NCBI RefSeq assembly: GCF_003991225.1
Contig: NZ_JTFC01000015.1
Location: 27,445 to 91,444 of the forward strand
DNA: 64,000 nucleotides
Reading direction: 5' to 3'
DNA from: Candidatus Kurthia intestinigallinarum
GTDB lineage: Bacteria > Bacillota > Bacilli > Bacillales_A > Planococcaceae
Part shown: positions 34,836-42,861 of the stretch, piece after piece
How the letters are laid out: the number at the start of each line of letters is the position of its first letter
Position numbering within the stretch: the first letter of the stretch is position 1
Notes under the pieces: generated by a model
Told to the model about the DNA's origin: nothing
What the model saw: only the letters and a program-made list of their open reading frames with translations
Databases searched by the model: none
Made by a program: the position numbers and the translations under genes

Positions 34836-35102
34836 TTGAATCACTCCAATCTATAAAGTGATTATAACATTTTATAGGTATAAAGTTTATATAAATGAAT
34901 AAGAAGAACTAATTATTAATCAATTAATTCCACATCTACTTGAATTTCTGCGTTTCTATTCGGTGCATTAGATAAATTGTAGTTAAGTGCCACTAGATAT
35001 TTTTAACAGAACTTTTATGTCTTGCACTTATTGCAACACATTTTTTGAGAAAAGAGATAGAATAAATTATTGTAGAACTAAAAGACAAAGGATTGAGGAT
35101 GC

Positions 35103-35867
35103 ATTAACGACTTACATACATGCCCAGTTTGTGGCTTTGAAAATTTAGAGAAACCGGTGTTTGTTAATGGAACATATCATGAAACATTTGAGACCTGTGA
35201 TTGTTGTGGTTTTGAGTTTGGCGTGAGTGAGCATAAGGGGCTTGACCATGGCTATGTTCGACTGCCTGTACAGTTTATTGAAGCGGCTTTTCAACTGTAC
35301 CGAAAAAAATGGATAGATGAGGAAGAGTGTCAGTTATTTGCACCGCAAAATATCCCCGCTGCTATTCAGGAAAATGGTGCGATTAAGCTAGAAGCCCTTA
35401 TAACTCAATTTAAAAATTTAGGCTTGGACGTATCAAAATTTGGAATTGATGCGCTAGAAGATGTCACAATCCTAGAGGAAGAGGACGAAAAAGGAATATA
35501 TCCTTGTCCGATTTGTGGCTTTGAGGGATTAACTAATCCGGTCTTTGAAGACGGAGAATATAAAGCTACCTTCGATATATGTGGGTGCTGTGGTTTTGAG
35601 TTTGGGTTTAGTGAAGATCATGAAATTGAGCATGGCTATGTTTGTTTGCCAGACGAGTATATTGAAATGGGCTTTCAAATGTACCGAAAAAAATGGATAG
35701 ATGAAATGAAGCGTAAAATCTTTGCACCACAAGATGTGCCTGTCGAATGGCAACAACATGGTGCTCTAAAAATAGAAGTCGTCATCCGGCGACTAGAAAA
35801 GCTAGGTATTGATTTAGAAAATTGTGCTATTAAAGTGGTTCAGCAGTATTTGAAGCATCCGGGCTAA
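35103..35867 (+). CDS. Tandem-duplicated zinc-ribbon protein (immunity-like), non-ATG start
   Basis: Two repeats of about 115 residues, each with CPxCGFE near the start and CxCCGFEFG about 20 residues later, then HGYV and QxYRKKWIDE. The first repeat begins upstream of the earliest GTG (35157): CPVCGFENLEKPVF is in frame, and the only candidate start is ATT at 35103 behind GAGG, or a start lost by mutation. Similar CPVCG...CPCCGFEFG proteins occur in toxin immunity loci, and the gene is divergent from the WHH nuclease gene. Function is inferred only from this. Confidence 0.65.
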   Translation: MNDLHTCPVCGFENLEKPVFVNGTYHETFETCDCCGFEFGVSEHKGLDHGYVRLPVQFIEAAFQLYRKKWIDEEECQLFAPQNIPAAIQENGAIKLEALITQFKNLGLDVSKFGIDALEDVTILEEEDEKGIYPCPICGFEGLTNPVFEDGEYKATFDICGCCGFEFGFSEDHEIEHGYVCLPDEYIEMGFQMYRKKWIDEMKRKIFAPQDVPVEWQQHGALKIEVVIRRLEKLGIDLENCAIKVVQQYLKHPG

Positions 35868-35936
35868 GATAGACTACCAAAAAATTTGATGAGTATTAAT
35901 ATACAGACCATTTTGATAAGTTAATTTAACTAATAA

Positions 35937-36076
35937 AAAGAGGCTGGGACATAAGTGTAAAAATACTATCTCAGATGAGCATAAGAAAAACCAGAATCGT
36001 GCTGTGGCGCGGTTCTGGTTTTTTGTGGCGAACGCTAAAAAAGGAACATGAACTGTTTTGTCCCGGCCTCTTTTTT
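35937..36076. repeat. TIR repeat element (GGCTGGGACA family), copy 3, inverted
   Basis: Inverted relative to copies 1 and 2: it ends TGTTTTGTCCCGGCCTCTTT and starts AAAGAGGCTGGGACATAAG. Central hairpin CCAGAATCGTGC / GCGCGGTTCTGG. Again between convergent genes. Confidence 0.8.
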
Positions 36077-36081
36077 AATTT

Positions 36082-36621
36082 TTATGTATGTACTAATTTA
36101 TTTAATTTTTTATAGCGTTTTAAACTATCAATACCATTATAAATTGCTGCTCCAATACCGAAAAATGTAATGGCTCCTAGATAAGGATAATTTGTATCGA
36201 AATAAAAATATAGACTCCCTGTAATGAGTGCTTGAATGATAAAAAGTACACAATAAGTTCTAGCCATCGTGAAACGTGTTTTGTAGCGTTCAAATTGTGA
36301 ATGATCGTCTGAAAAAATTTTTTCTTTTGTATCAGAAATGAAAATATGTTTATTATACGAATAATTTTTTGATAAAATTGTCCAACCAGTTTCTTCAAAT
36401 AATGATTCATAATCTTGATATTCTGATTTTTTACTGAATAATCGGTAATCAATTTGATAGTGAAGATTTTTAGCATTTTTATCCTCAATAAATTTATAGG
36501 TGCAGTTTCCAATATTTACGTCTTCATAATTTTCCAATCGCCATCCTTGTAGAGCTAAATCATGTAACCATTTTTCTTCTTGTTCAAATGAATCAAACTT
36601 TTTTGTTAATTTTTTAAACAT
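36082..36621 (-). CDS. DUF2812-family membrane protein
   Basis: A 179-residue protein: an N-terminal soluble part starting MFKKLTKKFDSFEQEEKWLH, GWRLENYEDV, then FEETGWTILSK, followed by two membrane helices (about 117-160). This layout is that of DUF2812 proteins, which regularly sit behind a PadR gene. It starts two bases after the padR stop with SD GAGG inside padR, so the two form an operon. Biochemical role unknown. Confidence 0.82.
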   Translation of the reverse strand: MFKKLTKKFDSFEQEEKWLHDLALQGWRLENYEDVNIGNCTYKFIEDKNAKNLHYQIDYRLFSKKSEYQDYESLFEETGWTILSKNYSYNKHIFISDTKEKIFSDDHSQFERYKTRFTMARTYCVLFIIQALITGSLYFYFDTNYPYLGAITFFGIGAAIYNGIDSLKRYKKLNKLVHT

Positions 36622-36623
36622 TA

Positions 36624-36944
36624 CTAGTCCTCGCTTTTAATTGTTTTTAAATGGTAAGTAAAACTTAATAATTTTTCATAACGTGTTTGTTCCTCTTGTA
36701 AAATCGCCATTCCTTTTGTGGTAATCGCATACATTTTTTTCTTGCGATTATTCAAATCAATCCCTGTAATTTCAACTGCCTTTTGCTTTTCTAAATTTTT
36801 TAACACACCATAAAGTGTTCCTGGAGCGATTATATAGGCCTGTTCACTTGCATCTTCAATTGTTTTAATAATTCCATAACCATGCATTGATTGGTGTGAA
36901 AGTGCTAATAATATTAAATAAGTAGGTTCTGATAAAGGAAACAT
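36624..36944 (-). CDS. PadR-family transcriptional regulator
   Basis: A 106-residue protein from ATG 36944 (SD TGGAGG); a longer frame lacks an SD. Winged helix signature: LSEPTYLILLALSHQSMHGY, PGTLYGVLKNLEKQKAVEI, then RKKKMYAITTKGMAILQEE. PadR proteins usually repress their own operon and respond to small molecules or membrane stress. It controls DUF2812 directly downstream. A dyad lies in its promoter. Confidence 0.88.
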   Translation of the reverse strand: MFPLSEPTYLILLALSHQSMHGYGIIKTIEDASEQAYIIAPGTLYGVLKNLEKQKAVEITGIDLNNRKKKMYAITTKGMAILQEEQTRYEKLLSFTYHLKTIKSED

Positions 36945-36965
36945 ATAACCTCCATATAATGAGTA

Positions 36966-37012
36966 TCGATATATAAAGCTTAACAAGTATATATATCGAG
37001 TGTCAATATATA
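36966..37012 (-). promoter_or_regulatory. padR promoter with dyad operator
   Basis: A 9-base inverted repeat TCGATATAT (36966-36974) / ATATATCGA (36991-36999), centres 25 bases apart, lies between the padR start and a TTGACA -35 element on the minus strand (about 37000-37005). Likely autoregulatory site. Confidence 0.6.
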
Positions 37013-37063
37013 ATTTGGAATTTAAAAAGTAGTCACATATTTTGCGACTACTTTTTAAAATTT

Positions 37064-37426
37064 TCATTCATCCAGTGTATAATACGGCTTTTTCAAAAGA
37101 TCATAAGGCTGATTAGCTTCTGGCTGATGGATATTCAATGTGTAGGGGAGTGATAATGTGTTGAAATCTTCCTCCTCTAAGCAATTAATAAATAAATCAT
37201 AGCTCTCTAAATCATTTGGCCAAAATGTATTTTTCGTGTTTCCTTTTTCAAGCGTCAGATTAATCGCATCACGCAATTTTTCAAGACCTGCTCGTGTTGC
37301 GCTAATATAGGCTTCGCCATGCCATGACTCCTGCGCATAAAGATGACAAAAAGGATACGGTTCTTCTTCTACAGATGGCGCTTGTTGCTCTTTTTTCAGC
37401 ACATGTGTATTTTTTCGTTGGCGCAT
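37064..37426 (-). CDS. Unrecognised 120-aa protein
   Basis: From ATG 37426 (MRQRKNTHVLKKEQQAPSVE) with SD AAGGAAG; an in-frame GTG nine bases earlier is weaker. The protein is soluble, with SWHGEAYISATRAGLEKLRD and LNIHQPEANQPYDLLKKPYY. No family is recognised, though the size and layout resemble small Bacillus accessory proteins of toxin-immunity loci (weak). Confidence 0.6.
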   Translation of the reverse strand: MRQRKNTHVLKKEQQAPSVEEEPYPFCHLYAQESWHGEAYISATRAGLEKLRDAINLTLEKGNTKNTFWPNDLESYDLFINCLEEEDFNTLSLPYTLNIHQPEANQPYDLLKKPYYTLDE

Positions 37427-37546
37427 TTGTGTCACTTCCTTGTTTTAGTATGGGCTTCTTCCTTTTCATTATATAGTACGTATTCGTTTTTATGTTGGCA
37501 ACCGCCACCCCACTATATGCGTTCCATTATTTAGGAGGTGCAAATT

Positions 37547-38002
37547 ATGAAATACATAACACAGCTTTTACTCGGCGGCATTCTTTTCGTAGTAGCGGCT
37601 ATTTGTGCGCTGTACGAGGGAAGTGCGGTCAGGGATATTCCTTGGGAGTGGGCGTATACAACGCCTTTTTCACAGCTATTCGGGATTTCGATTGTGACGG
37701 GGCAGGAAATTAGCCAGCTAGATTATTTAGTCTATGCGGCGAAATATCAGCCGGTTTTTCCTATTTTGATGCTTATTAGCTTATGCTATAGCTACTTTGT
37801 CCTGCGTCATTGGGTAGTCAGTCATTACCCGAAAGCCGGTCAGCTGTTGACTGTTGTTGTCAGTGTACTATTCATTGGCGCTAGTATAGCTCTATTCAAG
37901 GCATCGACGACTGGGGGCATTCTGTTGTTCTGGCTGCTGCTTGGCATGGCGCTTATAAATAGCGCATTATCCTTTAAATTCTTGAAACCCGCAGTCCAAT
38001 AA
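37547..38002 (+). CDS. DUF4306-family membrane protein
   Basis: A 151-residue protein from ATG 37547 (SD AGGAGGTG). Four hydrophobic segments, and between the first two the motifs YEGSAVRDIPWEWAYTT and ISQLDYLVYAAKYQPVFPIL that mark DUF4306 (YjdJ-like). Role unknown. Followed by a bidirectional terminator shared with the opp-type operon. Confidence 0.78.
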   Translation: MKYITQLLLGGILFVVAAICALYEGSAVRDIPWEWAYTTPFSQLFGISIVTGQEISQLDYLVYAAKYQPVFPILMLISLCYSYFVLRHWVVSHYPKAGQLLTVVVSVLFIGASIALFKASTTGGILLFWLLLGMALINSALSFKFLKPAVQ

Positions 38003-38039
38003 AAAAAGCCACGAACATTGGCGTTCGTGGCTTTTTTTT
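38001..38039. terminator. Bidirectional terminator
   Basis: AAGCCACGAAC / GTTCGTGGCTT stem with A- and T-runs on both sides. Confidence 0.9.
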
Positions 38040-38047
38040 CGTTCAGT

Positions 38048-39847
38048 CTATTTTGAAGCTTCTTCTAATAATGTTTTTGCTTTTTCAGCATCCGCTTCGA
38101 CTTTATTCCCTGTATCTACTAATGGGCTTAGTGGTGATACAGCGTTCATTTTATTGCCTTTGTAGAAGTCGATAATGGCATTTTGGTCTACTGAGTAAAG
38201 GACAGCTTGGCGTAATTTCGTGTTTTTCGCGATATCCGCATCATTCATATTGAATGCTAAGTACGTCACACCATTACTTTTATTTTTTTGTAATGTTAAT
38301 TTCTTATCTTTTTCAACTAGCTCATATTTCGTTTCAGGCACACCATTTAAAATGTGGATGTCACCGTTACGTAATGAAGATAGGGCACTGTCTGGATCTG
38401 CGATAAATTTAACAGATACATTTTTGATTTTTGGTTCATAATCTGAGCCAGTGCGGTAAGCTGGGTTTTTCTCGAATTTTGCTTCGTAGTCATCTTTTGT
38501 CGTTAAGATGTATGGACCACTTGCATATAATTCGTTGTTGTATGCTTTACCATCTGTAATTGTTGCCGCATCACCGTATGATACGTCTTTGTCTGCATCG
38601 TATTTTGCAACATCATACGTGTTGATTTTGTTTACTTGTTTTTCAGAAACGATACCTGCAGATTGGTGTGCAAGGTAGTTTAATACTTGTGGGAAAGCTT
38701 CTGTTGTTGTTACTTTTACCACTTGGTATTTACCCGCTTTATTATCAACTGCTGTTTTATCTGCTTCTAATGATTTGATTTTTGAATCAACACCGTCTTC
38801 TAATGCTTCACGGATTGATTTGCCATCTGCTGTTTTTGCATCTAATTCTTTTGTATCTGTAACGATTTCAATGTCTTTCATGTTTTCATGTAAGCTGTAT
38901 GTGCGGTGGTCCGGTACAGATTTTGGATCTTTCGCGCGGTCTAATGAGAATTTAACGTCCTCTGCACCAACGCGCTCGCCTGTATCAACTGCTTTTTTAT
39001 CTGTTACTTTCGCAAAGTTGATGTCATCGCGTAATAGGAAGTAGTAGTTTTTATTATCTTCAGCTGAAGCGTAGTTATAAGATAGTGAGCCATCTGCTAC
39101 CACTTCATCATCATCTGTTAAGTTCACTAAACGAACGTACATATTTGTATTTAATGTGTTGATTGAACCATCATTCCCTTTGATAGGGTCTAATGATGTT
39201 AATTCACCGATTGCTTGCTGTGTTACAAGTGGGTCTTTCGCATTTTTTGCTTTGTCTTTGAATGAAACATTTTCCCATACGGCTGCACGTGATTTAGGTA
39301 GGCGCACTGTGCTTTCATCAATGACATCTGAGTTCACGCCTTGTGCTTTATAAGATGTGTAAAGTGGTACGATATACGCTTCGTCAAATACAAGACGTTG
39401 CTCTAAATCTTTATAAGTTGCTGTGTAGTCATCTTTTGTTTGTGTGCTTGCTTTGTTGATTAAATCATCAAGCTCTGAATCTTTAACGATGCTGTTGTCA
39501 CCATCTGATGTGAAGAGTGAGCGAACCGCATAGTCTGGGTTCCCTGTTACAGTTGTCCAGCTTGAAAGAGCGATGTCATAGTTTCCGGCATCTTTTTGAG
39601 AAGTGAAGCTACCGTAATCTGGTTGGATATTTAATTTTACGTCAAAGCCATTTTTCGATAATTGGTCACGTAAAATATTTAAATCGTCTTCATTTGAGCT
39701 CATGCTTAAAATTTCAATTTCCTGTGCTTTTGTTGTTTTCTTTGATGAATCATCATCCGATTTTTCGACATCGGATTTTGTACTTAAATTACAAGCCGCT
39801 AGCACTAGTGTTAAGGCTGCGATAAGTAATAAAAAAATTTTCTTCAT
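38048..39847 (-). CDS. Oligopeptide-binding lipoprotein, circularly permuted
   Basis: A 599-residue lipoprotein from ATG 39847 (SD GGAGGG; lipobox LAAC at 16-19). Residues about 55-165 (LRDQLSKNGFDVKLNIQPDY, NYDIALSSWTTVTGNPDY, LDDLINKASTQTKDDY, AYIVPLY) correspond to the C-terminal lobe of SBP_bac_5 proteins. The usual N-terminal part starts only at about 215 (GELTSLDPIKGNDGSI), and the protein ends with KLRQAVLYSVDQNAII and an AEKAKTLLEEASK tail that normally precedes the first block. Order C-N-middle means a circular permutation. Role: capture of peptides for the downstream-encoded permeases. Confidence 0.85.
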   Translation of the reverse strand: MKKIFLLLIAALTLVLAACNLSTKSDVEKSDDDSSKKTTKAQEIEILSMSSNEDDLNILRDQLSKNGFDVKLNIQPDYGSFTSQKDAGNYDIALSSWTTVTGNPDYAVRSLFTSDGDNSIVKDSELDDLINKASTQTKDDYTATYKDLEQRLVFDEAYIVPLYTSYKAQGVNSDVIDESTVRLPKSRAAVWENVSFKDKAKNAKDPLVTQQAIGELTSLDPIKGNDGSINTLNTNMYVRLVNLTDDDEVVADGSLSYNYASAEDNKNYYFLLRDDINFAKVTDKKAVDTGERVGAEDVKFSLDRAKDPKSVPDHRTYSLHENMKDIEIVTDTKELDAKTADGKSIREALEDGVDSKIKSLEADKTAVDNKAGKYQVVKVTTTEAFPQVLNYLAHQSAGIVSEKQVNKINTYDVAKYDADKDVSYGDAATITDGKAYNNELYASGPYILTTKDDYEAKFEKNPAYRTGSDYEPKIKNVSVKFIADPDSALSSLRNGDIHILNGVPETKYELVEKDKKLTLQKNKSNGVTYLAFNMNDADIAKNTKLRQAVLYSVDQNAIIDFYKGNKMNAVSPLSPLVDTGNKVEADAEKAKTLLEEASK

Positions 39848-39866
39848 GTGAATCCCTCCAAGTAAG

Positions 39867-41348
39867 TTAGTCAAGCTTTGGATCAAAGGCATCGCGTAGT
39901 GCATCGCCTAAGAAGTTAAATGATAAAACTAATAAAATAATCGCAATCCCTGGGAAAATCGCCAAGTATGGATTGGTTTCAAGATACATGCTACCAACTT
40001 TTAAAATATTGCCCCATTCCGGAATATGTGGGCCAACGCCAAGTCCTAAGAAGCTAAGACTACTTGTGGCGATCACCGCACCACCAATTGTTAGCGTCGC
40101 TTTGACAATCATTGGTGCAAAGGCATTTGGCACGATTTGCTTAAAGATAATCGCTAAATCATTTTCACCAAGTGCACGCGAAGCCTCGACATATTCTAGA
40201 TTAGAAATCATCATGACATTGGCACGCATTGTTCTGGCATAGGTTGGAATCGAGCCGACACTTAGCGCAATAATTAAGTTCGTCGTATTCGCACCGAATG
40301 CCGCGATAATCGCGATAGCTAGTAGCACACCTGGAATCGCATATAAAATATCTAATAGACGCATGATGATATTGTCTACATATTTTGTATAGTAGCCAGA
40401 TAGCGCACCTAGCACGCCGCCAATGACAAGTGGAATGAGTGTTGATAGCACACCAACAAGTAATGAGATGCGGGCGCCGTAGACGATACGTGAATACACA
40501 TCACGACCGAAGTTGTCTGTGCCAAATGGATAGGCAAGGGACGCACCCTGTAGCATATTTGCGTAATCATTGCTTACCGCAAAGTCATACTCAAATGTCC
40601 AGTAGCTCATAATCGAAATAGCGAATGTGAAGAAGATGAAGAGCATCCCAATCATCGCGGTAAAGTTTTTCGTGATTTTCAACCATACCGTATTCCATTT
40701 CGCAATTGTTGATGGGTGACGATTTGTTGATTTTAGCAGCAGGCTAATGCCAAGAATGAAGTGAAATAAATTCCCTGATACGAGGCACAGTAGCGCTACA
40801 ATCCCCAATGTGAATTTTGTTTTGACCTTTGTATTTTCGCGGTATAGCAGGATGACGAAAAGTAGGTCAATGATGAAAATAATGATGAGTAAGCCCATGC
40901 CAATTAAAAATGTATTCGACACATATGGTTTAAAGACATTGACTGCTGATAAAACGATTAAGAAGAACGTCGTAATCAGCGAGTAATAGGCAAGCGTATA
41001 CTCAATCGAACTTTTCTTGCGAAGTAGCGCAAAGGCATTGGTGACGGTGAAAACATTGCCGAACACAAGGCCAATTAATTGAATACTACTAAGCATACGG
41101 GTCGATTTTTGAATCGCACCGTGTGTTGTTAAATCCTTTTTGACGCGCATGACAATGAGCCATTGTAGAAGTGTCGTCACGACAAATCCGATGGTCAGAT
41201 ATAGCCAAATCACGCTCGTCGTATGCTGAATCAAGTTGAAGGCGAAAACAAGTGCCAGTACGAGTGATAGTACGAAGGCGAAGTTTGCTTGCTTATAAAC
41301 TTGAGACTGCTTTAGGGCAAAGGTTGAATAATTGCTCAAGTGACTCAC
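39867..41348 (-). CDS. Oligopeptide ABC permease, OppC/DppC type with N-terminal extension
   Basis: A 493-residue protein. The last 270 residues are a DppC-like permease ([20 protein letters not shown], then [20 protein letters not shown] as EAA loop and [17 protein letters not shown]). The first ~225 residues form about six extra helices not found in standard DppC (about 300 aa). The start is GTG 41348 or TTG 41339. It is 4 bases from the OppB-type gene and followed by the binding protein. Confidence 0.88.
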   Translation of the reverse strand: MSHLSNYSTFALKQSQVYKQANFAFVLSLVLALVFAFNLIQHTTSVIWLYLTIGFVVTTLLQWLIVMRVKKDLTTHGAIQKSTRMLSSIQLIGLVFGNVFTVTNAFALLRKKSSIEYTLAYYSLITTFFLIVLSAVNVFKPYVSNTFLIGMGLLIIIFIIDLLFVILLYRENTKVKTKFTLGIVALLCLVSGNLFHFILGISLLLKSTNRHPSTIAKWNTVWLKITKNFTAMIGMLFIFFTFAISIMSYWTFEYDFAVSNDYANMLQGASLAYPFGTDNFGRDVYSRIVYGARISLLVGVLSTLIPLVIGGVLGALSGYYTKYVDNIIMRLLDILYAIPGVLLAIAIIAAFGANTTNLIIALSVGSIPTYARTMRANVMMISNLEYVEASRALGENDLAIIFKQIVPNAFAPMIVKATLTIGGAVIATSSLSFLGLGVGPHIPEWGNILKVGSMYLETNPYLAIFPGIAIILLVLSFNFLGDALRDAFDPKLD

Positions 41349-41351
41349 TTC

Positions 41352-42749
41352 CTACGAATTTTTCATTTTTGATCGAACACGTGGGTTTAAAAGGGCGTAT
41401 AAAATATCGATGATTAGATTGACAAGCGAAATCGTAATCGCAATATAGACAACCCCACCCATAATTGCCGGAATATCCGGAATAAATTGCTTGTCTACAA
41501 TGTAGCTACCAAGACCGCTAATATTGAAGACTTTCTCCGTTACTGCCGCACCACCAAGCATGGCACCAAATTGTAGGCCAATGACCGTAATAATTGGAAT
41601 CATGGCATTGCGTAGTGCGTGGTTGAAGAAAATTGTCATGGAGCCGAGGCCCTTTGCTTTCGCTGTAATCATATAATCCTCATTGATGACCTCTAAAATC
41701 GACGAACGCGTCATCCGCGCAACAGCCGCTGTAAGCCCTGTCCCTAGTACAATGACCGGCATAATAATCGAGCTATATTGCTCAGGTGAATAGGTAGCAG
41801 GCAGCCACTGAAGCTTAATTGAGAATTCTAAAATCATAATCAGACCTTGCCAGAAGCTTGGAATTGACAGCCCGATTAAGGCGATGAACATTAGGGCGTA
41901 ATCCCAAAATGTATTCATTTTTGCCGCTGACAGCATGCCGATTGGAATCGCCACGATAATTGTCAGTAGTAAGGACAACACCGCAATTTTCAGTGTCACT
42001 GGGAATTTATTCGCGATGCTTTCAGAAACATCTTCCTTCCCAGTAAAGGATTTACCTAAGTCAAAGGTGAAAATCCCTTGCACACTTTCCTTTAACTGCA
42101 CGCCGTATGATTCATTTAAACCGTGCTGTTCATTAAAGGCTTCCTTCTGCTCAGCCGTCGCTGATTCCCCTAAAATATTCGCGGCAGGGTCCATTGGTGA
42201 GAAATACAAAATCGTAAACACCAGGATAGAAACCCCAACAACGACGAAGATGCTTAATACGAGACGATCCACAATATAGCGGCTAAAAGCATTGCCATAC
42301 ACCCAAAGGAAGGCGTACATCACAATCCCGAAAATAAACGTGCCATAAAAATAGGATTTTTTCGAAATTTGCTGAGCGAAAAATTCACGATAAGACGTAA
42401 GTTTGTTATCAGCATGTTCCAAATTCGCATTTTTTTCTAAATATTGCGTCGCTAATTGTGTCGCCGTATGATGGATTTCTTGTTCATTAATACTTTCATT
42501 AAAATAGTTTTTTTCTGCCCGAATCTGGCGACTATACTTGGCAATCAGTTCGTCTAGCTGATGCTGTTCTAGCTGCTTTTGACCCTTTGTAGAGGCTTCG
42601 TTGCTACGTTTCTTTGCCGCTTGATAAAGAAAAAACGTGATGAGATGTAGCGGGAACCCTAATATAAATAGTAAAATTCGATAGAAAAATACATTGGAAA
42701 GTTTTCTGAATGTGTACGCAAACTTAGACACTTCAGAAGGTTTATTCAT
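41352..42749 (-). CDS. Oligopeptide ABC permease, OppB/DppB type with N-terminal extension
   Basis: A 465-residue permease. From about residue 140 the DppB core begins (RYIVDRLVLSIFVVVGVSIL), with PMDPAANILG, the EAA loop YMITAKAKGLGSMTIFFNHA and the end NPRVRSK. The first ~140 residues add a helix, a charged coiled-coil-like region and a second helix; ordinary DppB is about 310-330 aa. SD GAGGG. First gene of the minus-strand operon. Confidence 0.88.
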   Translation of the reverse strand: MNKPSEVSKFAYTFRKLSNVFFYRILLFILGFPLHLITFFLYQAAKKRSNEASTKGQKQLEQHQLDELIAKYSRQIRAEKNYFNESINEQEIHHTATQLATQYLEKNANLEHADNKLTSYREFFAQQISKKSYFYGTFIFGIVMYAFLWVYGNAFSRYIVDRLVLSIFVVVGVSILVFTILYFSPMDPAANILGESATAEQKEAFNEQHGLNESYGVQLKESVQGIFTFDLGKSFTGKEDVSESIANKFPVTLKIAVLSLLLTIIVAIPIGMLSAAKMNTFWDYALMFIALIGLSIPSFWQGLIMILEFSIKLQWLPATYSPEQYSSIIMPVIVLGTGLTAAVARMTRSSILEVINEDYMITAKAKGLGSMTIFFNHALRNAMIPIITVIGLQFGAMLGGAAVTEKVFNISGLGSYIVDKQFIPDIPAIMGGVVYIAITISLVNLIIDILYALLNPRVRSKMKNS

Positions 42750-42798
42750 TCTTTTCCCTCCAAACTCAACAAAACCTAGTTATTTACTATACATTTGT

Positions 42799-42827
42799 AG
42801 TATAATGAACGTAAAATTACAAGTCAA
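42799..42827. promoter_or_regulatory. Divergent promoters of the oligopeptide transporter
   Basis: Minus strand: TTGACT (42827-42822), 17-base spacer, TATACT (42804-42799), near consensus. Plus strand: TATAAT at 42801-42806 overlapping it. Overlap means the permease operon and ATPase gene may be co-regulated or compete. Confidence 0.7.
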
Positions 42828-42861
42828 CCTAATTTACCCAAAAAAGGAGAAGTTGTTTATT

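Noticed and set aside
34916..35000. Minus-strand fragment ending EIQVDVELID as a gene remnant
   Set aside because: About 25 codons look coding-like, but it is too short to assign and no upstream part is found.
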